Of a DNA stretch of 64,000 bases, positions 49,989 through 59,200 are shown piece by piece. Both the position numbers and the translations under genes were made by a program. Source of the DNA: a virus; the IMG/VR virus record IMGVR_UViG_3300032245_001520, positions 1 through 64,000 of that record, one strand, 5' to 3'. The notes under the pieces are model-generated. The model was not told the origin of the DNA. It worked only from the letters and a program-made list of their open reading frames with translations, and searched no databases. Each line of letters begins with the position of its first letter. Position 1 is the first letter of the stretch.

Positions 49989-51176
49989 TCAAATCAGGGC
50001 ATGCATCTGAGACGCCAAAGATTGCATAGTCGCTGCCGTCGGACAGTTGGCTGTGGTACCAACCCAGTAAGCGGCTGTGCAGAGAGCACAGTTCAAGTTT
50101 CGCGAGTTAGGCTGATAATCAGCGCCACCAATGTTCACGCCACCGTTGCCAATGATGTAATCTTGGTTTCTTGAGGTGTTGCCAGCCACAAGTGCGGAAC
50201 CGTTGATGCTCATTTGAACGTTACCCGTGCCGTTGTCGTAGTAGAGAAGTGTGTTTTTGGCGTACTGCGTCGTGTCACAAACGATGTTGTTGTTGAACAT
50301 GTACGGGTCGGTGCCATCCACTCGCCTGGCGATAAGCAGGTTGCTTCCTGTTCCCCTCTGAATGGTGACAGACCCGTTTCCGTAAGTGTTTTCTGAGGAC
50401 CACAGCTCCATGACGATTTGGCCGTTGTTGGTGTTGGGGGCAGAAAGATTGAACTGAAGGATGCACCAGAACGCTGGCCCCTGCTCAGTCGCCTGAGGAA
50501 TGGTCGACTGGAGATCTTTCCAGTACCGAGTGGCATTGTCCGCATTGGAGGGCACTGGACCCCACAGGTTTCCAACGAGCGGTGTCCCCGTGATTCCGGC
50601 AGCGGGCCAGTACCAGGGAACGTTGCCGACCAGAGTGCGGTTGCCGGTTTGATCGAAAAATCGTTGACACGTGGAGTCGCTTTCGCCATTGACGATGGTG
50701 GCGGGCCAACTGTTCTGAATGGTGTTGTTAGTCGACGCTGGAACGTAAACCTGCTGGTTCGGCGCGTTCGCCGTCTGGATGCAGCATGTGAACCCCGACC
50801 CGACCTTCGCTGTGGACGAAATCGAAACCCACTGCCGGGTGCTCCAGACATGAAGAGGAGTCTGCACCCCTGAGAGAGACCCGAGCACTCTGCTGCTGGT
50901 GCCAGGTGCGGCGGCACGGTACCACGAGGAAGCACCACGAACGTTCAGCCAGGGACCAGTCGTGTCGAGCCAGGTGGAACCGACTGTCGGGTTGACCGGG
51001 GCAGCCACAGACTGCGTGGCCGGACCCACTTTGACTAAGGACCCAGCGGAGTCCTTCAGGAAGATTCCGGGGGAGGATGCATTGTTATTGATATTGAGCT
51101 CGCCTTCGGCCAGATTGCCGACTGTCGGCTGGGCGTTGGCCGTTGAACTTCTTCGAAACAAGAATGAGACTGCCAT
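49989..51176 (-). CDS. Lectin-like tail fibre, tandem paralogue 5
   Basis: A 395-residue paralogue. Adaptor FLFRRSSTANAQPTVGNLAE, GIFLKDSAGSLVKVGP, with a shorter linker (NPTVGSTWLDTTGPWL). Fold markers: RFFDQTGNRTLVGN, FWCILQFNLSAPN, KNTLLYYDNGTGNVQMSING, CTAAYWVGTTANCP. The ending is ASQMHALI. Adaptor and C-terminus pair it with paralogue 2. Confidence 0.86.
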   Translation of the reverse strand: MAVSFLFRRSSTANAQPTVGNLAEGELNINNNASSPGIFLKDSAGSLVKVGPATQSVAAPVNPTVGSTWLDTTGPWLNVRGASSWYRAAAPGTSSRVLGSLSGVQTPLHVWSTRQWVSISSTAKVGSGFTCCIQTANAPNQQVYVPASTNNTIQNSWPATIVNGESDSTCQRFFDQTGNRTLVGNVPWYWPAAGITGTPLVGNLWGPVPSNADNATRYWKDLQSTIPQATEQGPAFWCILQFNLSAPNTNNGQIVMELWSSENTYGNGSVTIQRGTGSNLLIARRVDGTDPYMFNNNIVCDTTQYAKNTLLYYDNGTGNVQMSINGSALVAGNTSRNQDYIIGNGGVNIGGADYQPNSRNLNCALCTAAYWVGTTANCPTAATMQSLASQMHALI

Positions 51177-51179
51177 GAT

Positions 51180-52421
51180 TTACACCGATGCGTGAAGAGA
51201 AACGGCAGCGGCCAACAGCGATGCCTGTGTGGGCATACCTGCGTTATTGCCAACGTAGTAAACGCAAGCGGAGATGGGGTTGGCGTTGCCGAAGTTGTTG
51301 GCAGCGATTGCGTCTCCGGAGTTCCTTCTTCCTAAGAACATTCTGGAGTCAGTGTAGTTCGAGTTGGAGGAAACACCGGACTCCAGGAAGGCTGTCCACG
51401 CACCACCGTTGAAGGAGTAACGAAGGACTGTGCCGTCGTCGTAGACTGCGAAGGTGTTCTTGTTGTTGTCGCCGGTGTTGAAGGCCAGGGCAGCGGTGGT
51501 GCGAATGCTCGTGGCTCCGGAGATGCCCCTGTAATAGGTGATGTTACCGGCCCCCCTGTTAACGTCGATAGCGACGGAGGCATTCCCCCACGCGCCGTCC
51601 GTTTGTGTGAAGGTCATGAAACGACGACCATTCTCAGTGGCGCCGTTCAGACCAAACTGGCAAGTTATCCAGAAGTTCGTTCCAGTGGTTCCCCCACCGA
51701 CAGCGTCTATCCACCCGCGAGAGATGTTGTCAGTGTAGCAGCAAGGGGCGAAGAGGGAACCGACTCTCCACCAGTTGCCGCTGCCTACCACGTTGACAGT
51801 GGCGCCGCCGAATCCAAAGATGGCGCCACTGTTGAGTGCTGAGATAAGAGTCCGCTGCCGAGTCACCTGGTCGATGAGTTGGTAGCAGTGGCAGTAGTCC
51901 TCGACTGCGTTAAGGTTGTAGGTCGTCAGGTTGCAAGCAGCTGCGGATCCACCGCCACCACCGGCAAAGTTGCAACCGGGGTTGGTGGTGGCGTTCGACG
52001 TCATGAACGTGAACGGTAGCTGACCGACGACGGGGTCAGTGTAAAGGTTGTTCATCCCCCAGGCGTGCTTAGGACTCACCTTGGTTCCCGATGCATTGAC
52101 AAGGTTATCGAACGGGAGAGTCTGGTTCAAGTCGGGAAATGTCGACCAAGCTCCGGTACTTACATTGAGCTTAGGCGCAGAGCCGGTCTGCAACCAAAAC
52201 TCTCCGACCGTTGTTCCAGAGGATCCAACCGGATTTCCGTTGGGCGTGTTTGATGATACTTGAGCAGGTCCCAACTTCGAGATGGTGGTCCCGTTACTGT
52301 TCTTCAGGAACAGGCCGGGTGCCACTGCTGCGGTGTTAAGGGCAAGCTCTCCGAAGTCTATTTGAGTCGTGTCGGGACGTTTGTTCGCGACTGCCGACCG
52401 TTTTAACAAAAAATTGGCCAT
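51180..52421 (-). CDS. Lectin-like tail fibre, tandem paralogue 6
   Basis: A 413-residue paralogue and the first gene of the unit. Adaptor FLLKRSAVANKRPDTTQIDF, GLFLKNSNGTTISKLGP, TVGEFWLQTGSAPKLNVS. It is unusually rich in Cys and Gly in the middle (NPGCNFAGGGGGSAAACNL; DYCHCYQLIDQ). Fold markers: LIDQVTRQRTLISA, FWITCQFGLNGATEN, KNTFAVYDDGTVLRYSFNGG, ISACVYYVGNNAGMP. Element 48 bases upstream. Confidence 0.86.
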   Translation of the reverse strand: MANFLLKRSAVANKRPDTTQIDFGELALNTAAVAPGLFLKNSNGTTISKLGPAQVSSNTPNGNPVGSSGTTVGEFWLQTGSAPKLNVSTGAWSTFPDLNQTLPFDNLVNASGTKVSPKHAWGMNNLYTDPVVGQLPFTFMTSNATTNPGCNFAGGGGGSAAACNLTTYNLNAVEDYCHCYQLIDQVTRQRTLISALNSGAIFGFGGATVNVVGSGNWWRVGSLFAPCCYTDNISRGWIDAVGGGTTGTNFWITCQFGLNGATENGRRFMTFTQTDGAWGNASVAIDVNRGAGNITYYRGISGATSIRTTAALAFNTGDNNKNTFAVYDDGTVLRYSFNGGAWTAFLESGVSSNSNYTDSRMFLGRRNSGDAIAANNFGNANPISACVYYVGNNAGMPTQASLLAAAVSLHASV

Positions 52422-52469
52422 GAGGATAAGGGTCCCCCCAAATAATCAGCCGAAGCTGTTTCTCTCAAG

Positions 52470-52479
52470 GGTTTTACCC
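52470..52479 (-). promoter_or_regulatory. GGGTAAAACC element heading the lectin-fibre unit
   Basis: Exact copy, six bases after the stop codon of paralogue 7 and 48 bases before ATG 52421. It would control six paralogues and the 65-residue gene (no other copy until 45011). Confidence 0.73.
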
Positions 52480-52485
52480 TCGCCT

Positions 52486-53661
52486 TCAGGTCTGAGCGTC
52501 AAGTTGCTCCGCCATCGCAACGAGTGCTGCCCAAGTCGGAGAGTTGAACCGGCTGCCAACCCAGTAGGCAACGGTGATAATCGGGTTGTTCACTCCCCAA
52601 TTCTTGGCGTTGTCCACCGTTGCTGGACCGCCGATAGTGATGTTGCCAATGCTGTAGTCGCCAGCGAGGTTGACGAAACCGCTGTCGGTCACACCGTTTA
52701 TCCACGCTTTGACAGGGTCGGTGCCGTTCCCAGGGTCGTGGACGAGCAGCGTGTTCTTGGATCCCAAACCGGGGTTCACCGTAAGAGCGTCGGTGTAAGG
52801 GAGTGTAGAGAGTGGCCCATTTCGGTAAAACTTGACGGTGTTCGTGGAACCCTCTCTCTTGATGTGCACTGACCCGTTCGTCGGTGTGAAACCCGGACCT
52901 GTGAACTCCAGAAGGTACCCGTCCGGAACGACATTCCAAGCACCAAATTGAACAACGCACCAAAATGCTCGACCGATTCCAATCACGTCCGGCGTCCGGG
53001 CAGTCCTAAAGGGAGAGTTCCGAAGCGTAGAGAACTGGGGTCCATAGCTGATACCCACTGAAGCGGGTACTTGGCCAGCCACAAAGACACCGCCCTCGCC
53101 GACCAGGGTCCGCAATTCCTCGGTCTGCGAAAACCACTTCGTCATAGAGGTGGAGGTGGAACCTGCATCGATGGCCAGCAGGTAGTTGTTTGTTTTGTTG
53201 GGGTCGGTGAAGGGTGGCAGAGTCTGCAGGGAATCAGGGTACTGCGACGCCACGAAAGCGCCAACATTGTAAGACGAGGGGTTGGTGTTCACCTGCCTCA
53301 TCGACCACGAGCAGATTGGTTGGCAAGCACCCTGCAGAGGGAAACTAACAGTGGAGGGTGTAAACTGAGACTGTGCCCATCCGCCGCCAGTGTAAATCTT
53401 GAAAGTGTTGTCTCGTGTGTCGTACCACATTTCACCGAGGGAGTTCCCCGAGAAACCCCCTAGTGGCGGAGTCTGGTTTGGTGCAGTGCTGCTGACTTGA
53501 ACCGGACCAACTTTGACCAGACCGGTGCCAGAGGCAGTCTTGAAGAACACCCCTGGATACAAATCGGCATCGTTGACTGCTACCTCACCGAAGGCAAGGG
53601 CGCCGGGTTGTGGTCGTTTATGCTCTGTTGACGACCTTTTCAGCGTGATTGTCAAGGCCAT
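52486..53661 (-). CDS. Lectin-like tail fibre, tandem paralogue 7
   Basis: A 391-residue paralogue in a different unit, eight bases after the 576-residue fibre. Adaptor ITLKRSSTEHKRPQPGALAF, GVFFKTASGTGLVKVGP, NSLGEMWYDTRDNTFKIYTG. Fold markers: KWFSQTEELRTLVGEG (the DQ of the others has become SQ), FWCVVQFGAWN, KNTLLVHDPGNGTDPVKAWI, ITVAYWVGSRFNSP. It is separated from the other six by a transcription-unit boundary. Confidence 0.86.
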   Translation of the reverse strand: MALTITLKRSSTEHKRPQPGALAFGEVAVNDADLYPGVFFKTASGTGLVKVGPVQVSSTAPNQTPPLGGFSGNSLGEMWYDTRDNTFKIYTGGGWAQSQFTPSTVSFPLQGACQPICSWSMRQVNTNPSSYNVGAFVASQYPDSLQTLPPFTDPNKTNNYLLAIDAGSTSTSMTKWFSQTEELRTLVGEGGVFVAGQVPASVGISYGPQFSTLRNSPFRTARTPDVIGIGRAFWCVVQFGAWNVVPDGYLLEFTGPGFTPTNGSVHIKREGSTNTVKFYRNGPLSTLPYTDALTVNPGLGSKNTLLVHDPGNGTDPVKAWINGVTDSGFVNLAGDYSIGNITIGGPATVDNAKNWGVNNPIITVAYWVGSRFNSPTWAALVAMAEQLDAQT

Positions 53662-53669
53662 GGTCGTCC

Positions 53670-55400
53670 TCAGAAGCTGCCGCCGTCAACAGTTCCCGTG
53701 TACCTGAGTTGGTTCCCAGCAGGGTTGACTTCGAGCATTTGACCGGCAGTTCCGATGGGGAGAACACCTGGTCCTGGCCCAGTGGTGAGACCCTGGAGGA
53801 TAGTGCCTGGCTGGGCATACTCACTCTGACCCACCTCATTGAGAACGGTGCTCAAGAAGTCGTACGTAATCGCAGTGGTCGGACCAACGGGGTCAAGGAC
53901 GTCGTCCGCGATAAACACCGGACCCCTTTGGGTGGCGCTGGTTGGAATGCCGAGAAGAGTTTGGGGGGAGACGACTAAGGAAGCCTCTGACCCCGCATTG
54001 ACTTGCTCCTGTGTGGCGTATCGGGCGAGTCCGGACAGACTGGTGCTTGCGATTCTGCCGTTTAACGTGGACGGCGTAACAACCTTGAAGTCATTCTCAC
54101 CAATGTTGACCTCCAACTGAGTCGCCAACAGAGCCAGACCCGGACTGAACTCGCTTGCCTCCAGAGAGGACAGACCGAGAGGCGTCACAGCGATAGTATC
54201 GTCCGTGCCCGCCTGAGTCTCCCCAGGTTCTGCGAGGCGCACGATGCCCTTGACAGTGGTGCTGGCATCGGGTACCGAGGATGAACCGATGGGAATGTAC
54301 TCCCAAGCAGTGCCACTGCACACATACCAGTCGCCAGGGTTGACCGTGTCAGGTGTGCCACCGGGGGGAGTGTAGACTCCAGCAGTGTCGACCACCACGA
54401 AGTAGCTGGTAAGACCAGCAGCGGCAGCAGGCAGGTCAGCACCGACAGTGAAACCTTTGGCAGCACCTGCGGTGGTCACCGTGCTCACTTTGCCGGTGTT
54501 ACCGTTCAGTGTCCCTGCGAGTGTGAGTCCGCCACTGATAGACAGGTTGTTGATTTGAGTTTGGAGAGCAGCGCCAGCACTCGCAGTCAGAGCAATGGTG
54601 TCATCATTGAGAGCCAGAGAGTCTGTCAGTGCGACAACACCAGGAGTGCCGATGGCGCCATCTGCGACACTGATGATTGAGTTGCTATCAACGTTAATGT
54701 TCTGGCCGACCTGAAGTATGCCTGCCTGGCCAACAGAACCGGAGTTGACGCTGACGATACCAGCGGTGGCCGTCAGACCCGTGCCAGGTTGCATGACACC
54801 AACCGTGGTCGCAGAAGCGATGGCGACGCCGATGATGGCGTTGGTCGTGCCGATGACGCTGATGGATCCGGATCCCGCGATCGTCTCCACTCCACCCGGA
54901 CTGGGGAGAACCCACCGGACGCCAGTGGCAGAGGCAGGGTCAGCAGTCAGTACTGTTCCTGGCCCACCGATGGCAACGTTGACTGGAACGCCAGCGCCGG
55001 AAGCAGCCAGGATGGCGCCTTTCGCCGGATAGGCACCCGTGAGGACGGGCGGAGTGGCGTAAAGAGTGGGAGGAGCGTTGAGGCGACCGAAGGCATCGAA
55101 GGAGACACGACGAACATAGTCGTAGCTAGCAGCGGCGATACCAACGGTTGCGAGACCGATCGTGCCTGTGTCGATGATGCCAGTCGCGGGGTTGGTGACA
55201 ATACCGACGCCTGCCGTGACCTCGGAGACACCGCCACCACCACCACCACCACCAGTGACGTTCAGGTAGTTACCAGAAACTGCGAGACCTGACCCAACAA
55301 TCAACAGACCTGTGGGCGTGTTGAGACCGAATGTTGGCGGCCAGTAGAATGGCGAGTTGGGGATGGGGATTAGGAAACTTGGGGGATTAGGCAGCGACAT
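53670..55400 (-). CDS. Tail fibre, 576 residues
   Basis: Start at ATG 55398-55400; the frame is open upstream from a GTG at 55481, but that part contains a hairpin and looks like leader. N-terminus: MSLPNPPSFLIPIPNSPFYW, TGLLIVGSGLAVSGNYLNV, then a Gly tract. Shaft repeats: VMQPGTGLTATAGIVSVNSG, AGILQVGQNINVDSNSIISV, GVVALTDSLALNDDTIALTA, TVKGIVRLAEPGETQAG (Phage_fibre_2-like). The end (GTAGQMLEVNPAGNQLRYTG) is a strand pair also used inside the 1946-residue fibre. Element about 95 bases upstream, with a long structured leader. Confidence 0.87.
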   Translation of the reverse strand: MSLPNPPSFLIPIPNSPFYWPPTFGLNTPTGLLIVGSGLAVSGNYLNVTGGGGGGGGVSEVTAGVGIVTNPATGIIDTGTIGLATVGIAAASYDYVRRVSFDAFGRLNAPPTLYATPPVLTGAYPAKGAILAASGAGVPVNVAIGGPGTVLTADPASATGVRWVLPSPGGVETIAGSGSISVIGTTNAIIGVAIASATTVGVMQPGTGLTATAGIVSVNSGSVGQAGILQVGQNINVDSNSIISVADGAIGTPGVVALTDSLALNDDTIALTASAGAALQTQINNLSISGGLTLAGTLNGNTGKVSTVTTAGAAKGFTVGADLPAAAAGLTSYFVVVDTAGVYTPPGGTPDTVNPGDWYVCSGTAWEYIPIGSSSVPDASTTVKGIVRLAEPGETQAGTDDTIAVTPLGLSSLEASEFSPGLALLATQLEVNIGENDFKVVTPSTLNGRIASTSLSGLARYATQEQVNAGSEASLVVSPQTLLGIPTSATQRGPVFIADDVLDPVGPTTAITYDFLSTVLNEVGQSEYAQPGTILQGLTTGPGPGVLPIGTAGQMLEVNPAGNQLRYTGTVDGGSF

Positions 55401-55459
55401 GAGGTCTCCGAAGGCAGGGATATCTGTGGCGCAAAAGCGAGTTGTGAAAAAGTTGAGGA

Positions 55460-55477
55460 CCCCTGTAGAAACAGGGG
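55460..55477 (-). other. Leader hairpin before the 576-residue fibre
   Basis: CCCCTGT-TTCT-ACAGGGG, seven-base stem and four-base loop, in the leader between the GGGTAAAACC element and the ATG. Eight bases downstream is a TTTTT run. It could be a weak attenuator, an RNA stability structure or part of an N-terminal extension if GTG 55481 is used. Confidence 0.5.
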
Positions 55478-55495
55478 CCACGTTTATCGTTGTGT

Positions 55496-55505
55496 GGTTT
55501 TACCC
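55496..55505 (-). promoter_or_regulatory. GGGTAAAACC element overlapping a stop codon
   Basis: Exact copy for the 576-residue fibre unit. GGG TAA within it is the final Gly codon and stop of the second homing endonuclease. Confidence 0.7.
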
Positions 55506-56213
55506 TACCCTGACTCGATTTTCTTTGCCGTGGGGAAGGCCACGTGATTTTTGTTTGAGGGTGAGACTCCCGGCGCTGAGTGCACCCAATTCAGGGTGAA
55601 GAGGGTCTTCCCACTTTTGGGCAGCCACTTGTTTTCCTCTTTCTCGGCGTTCTTCTGTTGGGATGCCGCAGATGCCAACTCCGAGCTCTTTAGATCGGGC
55701 CCCACCTTTCGCCGCTCCCTTTAGACCGCACCTGCGTTGATAATCGGGGTCTTCGGCTATTCTTTTAGCGATAGCAGCGCGACCCCCCCTAGCAAGTCCT
55801 TCCTTGGTTCTTTTTGCCGCGTTCTTTTTGTTTCGTTCGCTCAAATAAACGGGGTCGTCTGAGTACATGCCCTTTTTCTCAGCCATAAGTTTAGCAGTGC
55901 TCCTCCTTCCATTCTCCCTGGCAACCTTTAATGAGACGCCCGTTCCAGAACACCCCTCATTGAGACAACAAGGGTTGTTAAGATCGGGACGAATTAAACG
56001 GTCTTCTACCAAGTTAGCCTGTTTCCATCCTTCATCAGAGTAAGGGAAACACTCTAGCACTTGCTTTTCAGCGTCGTAAAAATCCCAGGCCCACTTGTTT
56101 GTGCTAGGGGATCCCCAGTACTTTTCGTCGAAGACCCTTTCCTTGTGGACACCCCAGTAGAAGTATGAGGTGCCCGGAAAGGTGATTTTGTAAGTGTAGA
56201 TGCGCGGTTTCAC
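55500..56213 (-). CDS. GIY-YIG-like homing endonuclease
   Basis: A 237-residue protein from GTG 56211-56213 (an ATG is not available in the N-terminal region). N-terminus IYTYKITFPGTSYFYWGVHK with EKYWGSPSTNKWAWDF is a diverged GIY-YIG core: YxYK-I-T...YYxGxxK-like. A conserved Glu follows in ANLVEDRLIRPDLNNPCCLN. The rest is Arg/Lys-rich with repeated short helices (AKRTKEGLARGGRAAIAKRI; RRCGLKGAAKGGARSKELGV). AT content is higher than in the neighbouring fibres. Like the first homing endonuclease it ends in Gly-stop inside a GGGTAAAACC element, and it has a GGGTAAAACA variant 20 bases upstream. Confidence 0.85.
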   Translation of the reverse strand: MKPRIYTYKITFPGTSYFYWGVHKERVFDEKYWGSPSTNKWAWDFYDAEKQVLECFPYSDEGWKQANLVEDRLIRPDLNNPCCLNEGCSGTGVSLKVARENGRRSTAKLMAEKKGMYSDDPVYLSERNKKNAAKRTKEGLARGGRAAIAKRIAEDPDYQRRCGLKGAAKGGARSKELGVGICGIPTEERRERGKQVAAQKWEDPLHPELGALSAGSLTLKQKSRGLPHGKENRVRVG

Positions 56214-56233
56214 AGTGTTGGTGCAACTGCAGT

Positions 56234-56243
56234 TGTTTTACCC
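56234..56243 (-). promoter_or_regulatory. GGGTAAAACA variant element before homing endonuclease 2
   Basis: One-base variant, 20 bases before GTG 56213 and 16 bases after the 1946-residue gene. Together with the exact copy at 55496 it brackets the homing endonuclease, as if the element had been duplicated around the insertion. Confidence 0.62.
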
Positions 56244-56259
56244 TTCAGTAGGGGCCAGC

Positions 56260-59200
56260 CTAAAATCCACCGGCGTCGAAGCTGACAACCGTTTTTAGCT
56301 GACCCGTGCTCAGGTCAACCACAACTCCCAACTGATTCGCAGCAGTCACAGTCGAGGTTGTCTGCAGCGGAGTGGAGAACAGGTTTCCTGTCAGAGTTCC
56401 ACCAGACTTGGGCAGCGCCGCAGCAGCCAGATCGTAAGCAACCTTGACCGAGTTGGGTGTCGCAGCCGTTGTGGCAGAGGTTGAGGCAACGGAGTTGGTG
56501 AGTTGCAGCACACCGACTTCGGAGGTTGATCCCGTCGAGACACTGACGATAACGTTCGCCGGGTCTGTGGAGTTCACAGTGACAGGAGCGACGCCAGCCA
56601 CTGTGTCAACGGTTCCCCCACCGCCACCGCCACCTGCGGTCCAAGTGAGCGGTGAGCCAGGACCGTTGGAGGTTAGGACCTGACCGGCAGCACCGACGCC
56701 TGAGGGCAGAGTGATCGGACCGGCAAGAGACAGTGAGCTGACTGTGCTCAGCAGGTCGATAGAACCGAAGCGAGCCGGTGTATCAATCAGAGCGCCTTCC
56801 AGCAGCGAGTTAGCCTTGTCGAACGTGGAGTCGTCAAGAATGAAACTACCATTGAGGTTGAGGCGAGCAGCAGCGCCGGAGGGAGTGTAGAACTGGCTAT
56901 TGCGCAGGAACGCAGTGGTTCCGAGAGCACTCGTAACGGCAGCGTTAGTCTCGCCAGTGGCAAACACGTTGCTCGTGTCGATAACAGTTGTCCCCAGGGT
57001 GAGAGTGACAGCACCGACGACAGGGCAACCGCTGGCAGAGAAGACACCAGCAGCGTTGTTGATAGTAACAGGACCGATGCGACTATCGTCAACGTTGAAA
57101 TAACCTGCACCCGTGATGTTCAGGGAGGACAGATTGGCCTCGACATCGAAGAACTGAGAGTAGCCATTGCCTGACTTGGTAAAGACGACGCCAGTATTGA
57201 GTGTGCACTCGTCAAGGTAAACTCCGCCAGCACCGCTGTGAGTGATGTTGCCAAAGAACAGAACACCCGAGACGCGAACGCTGGAGGAGGCACCCGTGAA
57301 GGCGACTGTGCCGTTGATGGTGGCACCGGAGCGGTTGGCACCCACGATGTCCAGGTTGAGGTCCGTAGCACCGATGGTCAGGTTCTCGGTGTAGGTGCCC
57401 TGGTGAAGCACAATGCGCTCGCCAGTGTTGCCAGCGGCGGTGAGAGCACGACCGATGGTCAGGAACGGTTGCTCTTCCGAACCAGTGCCGTTGGTGTCGT
57501 CACCGCCCACCGGGTCAACGTTCCACTCTTTGCTGTACTTGTGGAAGTTGGCACCGGAAGTGCGAGTGTAGCTAATGGGGTCGGTGCCGATAGTGTTGAC
57601 GGTGGTGTACTGGGCGTAGGAAGTGCCACCATTGGTCGTTCCGTTGGAGACGAAGTACAGTGCGCCGTTGGGCAACTCGGCCGTAGAGTCAGCGTTGCTC
57701 GCACGGGTCAGCAGGGTTGTAGTCGTCCAGACGTAGACGCCGTTCTGGAAAGCGGAGGCCTGGTTCTTAACTAGAACTCGGTCGGTAGCACCAGTGCGAG
57801 CAACACCGTCGATGGTTGCCAGAGCAGTCCCAAGTGTCAGTGTGGCGCCGACGCCAGCAGTGCCGTTGTTGTAAGTGACGACCCCTGGAATGGCGACTGT
57901 GGTGGCGACTCGGACAGCGTCCTGAGGGCGAAGACCGCCAGAGATCTGGTCGACGTAGAACTTCGAGGTCGGCGACTCGGGGGACGAGGGGATAGGGTTG
58001 CTGCCGTTGAGGAAGATCTCGCCGGAGAAGGTGCCACCCGAGATGGGCATCGCAGCAGCAGCCAGGTCGTAGGCAGCCTTGACAGCGGTGTCGGTGGCGG
58101 CGACTGTGGAAGTCGCAGTGTTGGTGGCGTCGGAGAGTTGAACCGACCCTTTGACCAGCAGGGTACCGTCCTTGGTGTTGACGACGTTGTATCCACTAGG
58201 TTCACCTTCCAGCCAGTAGTAGGAGATGCCAGTGTCGAGAGCGACGTAAAGCGTCTCAGGAACACCTAGCGCAGGGAAGGAACCGAAGTTGGCAAACTGG
58301 GCCACCCCACCAGCGGGGGCGTCACCCGGAGTGATCCACTCGAGAGCGGAACCAGTGGAACTGAGGACTTGACCCGCAGCACCGACGGTGCCCAGTCCGT
58401 CCAGAATGCCCGCACCCGGTTTGATATTCATCGCGCTGTCGCCCGTCAGCCAGGAAGCTGTGGAGTTAGGGGCGATGACGAGTTGACAGTTGGCAGTGGC
58501 GTCTGTAACAGCAGCACCGAAACCTACGGCCACGTTGTAGTTGCCGCTGGTGGCGTTGCCAGAGCAGGCACCCAGAGCGACGTTGCCGATGCCAGTGGTC
58601 AGAGCGTTGTTGGCGCTGAAACCGACGCCGGTATTAGGGTTCTCGCCATCCTCTGTGCTAGCGAAGACGACCCCCAGAGCAGTCGGAGTGGCAGTGTTGA
58701 CGCCAACAATAGGATCAGCGGGGTTCTCGTTGTCAATCGTGATGGGCAGAGTGCCGGAAACGGACTGAACTCCGTCAGCAGCGTTCGTGATCCACTCAAT
58801 GGCAGTGCCAGTGGAACTCAGGACTTGACCCGCAGTACCGAGGTTGCCGGCTGTGTCGCGAAGACCAGCACCGGGTTGGATGTGCTTGCTAGAGTCGCCC
58901 GTCAACCAGTTCTGACCGACGGCAAACGACAGTGCCATTTGGCAGTCGCCGTCTCCGACAGTGGCCTCGTATCCGAGCAGCAAGTTGCGGGAGCCGGTCT
59001 GGAGATCTTCACCAGCGTGAGCGCCAATAGCTGTGTTTCCACTGCCATTCACATCAAGAAGAGCATTGCCACCGATGGCAACGTTATCGCTTGACGCACC
59101 CGCCGCGAAAGCCATGGCGAAACTGCCGATGGCCAGGTTAGAGTTGCCAGTGGTGAGGGAGCAAGCAGTGCCATCACCGATGGCGACGTTCCTGCACCCC

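Noticed and set aside
45215-53661. Diversity-generating retroelement or phase-variable tip cassette
   Set aside because: No reverse transcriptase, template repeat, invertase or inverted repeats flank the paralogues; each copy is a complete gene with its own start.
55460-55477. Leader hairpin as a true terminator of the homing endonuclease
   Set aside because: It lies after the next unit's GGGTAAAACC element and the T-run is eight bases away; recorded only as a leader hairpin.
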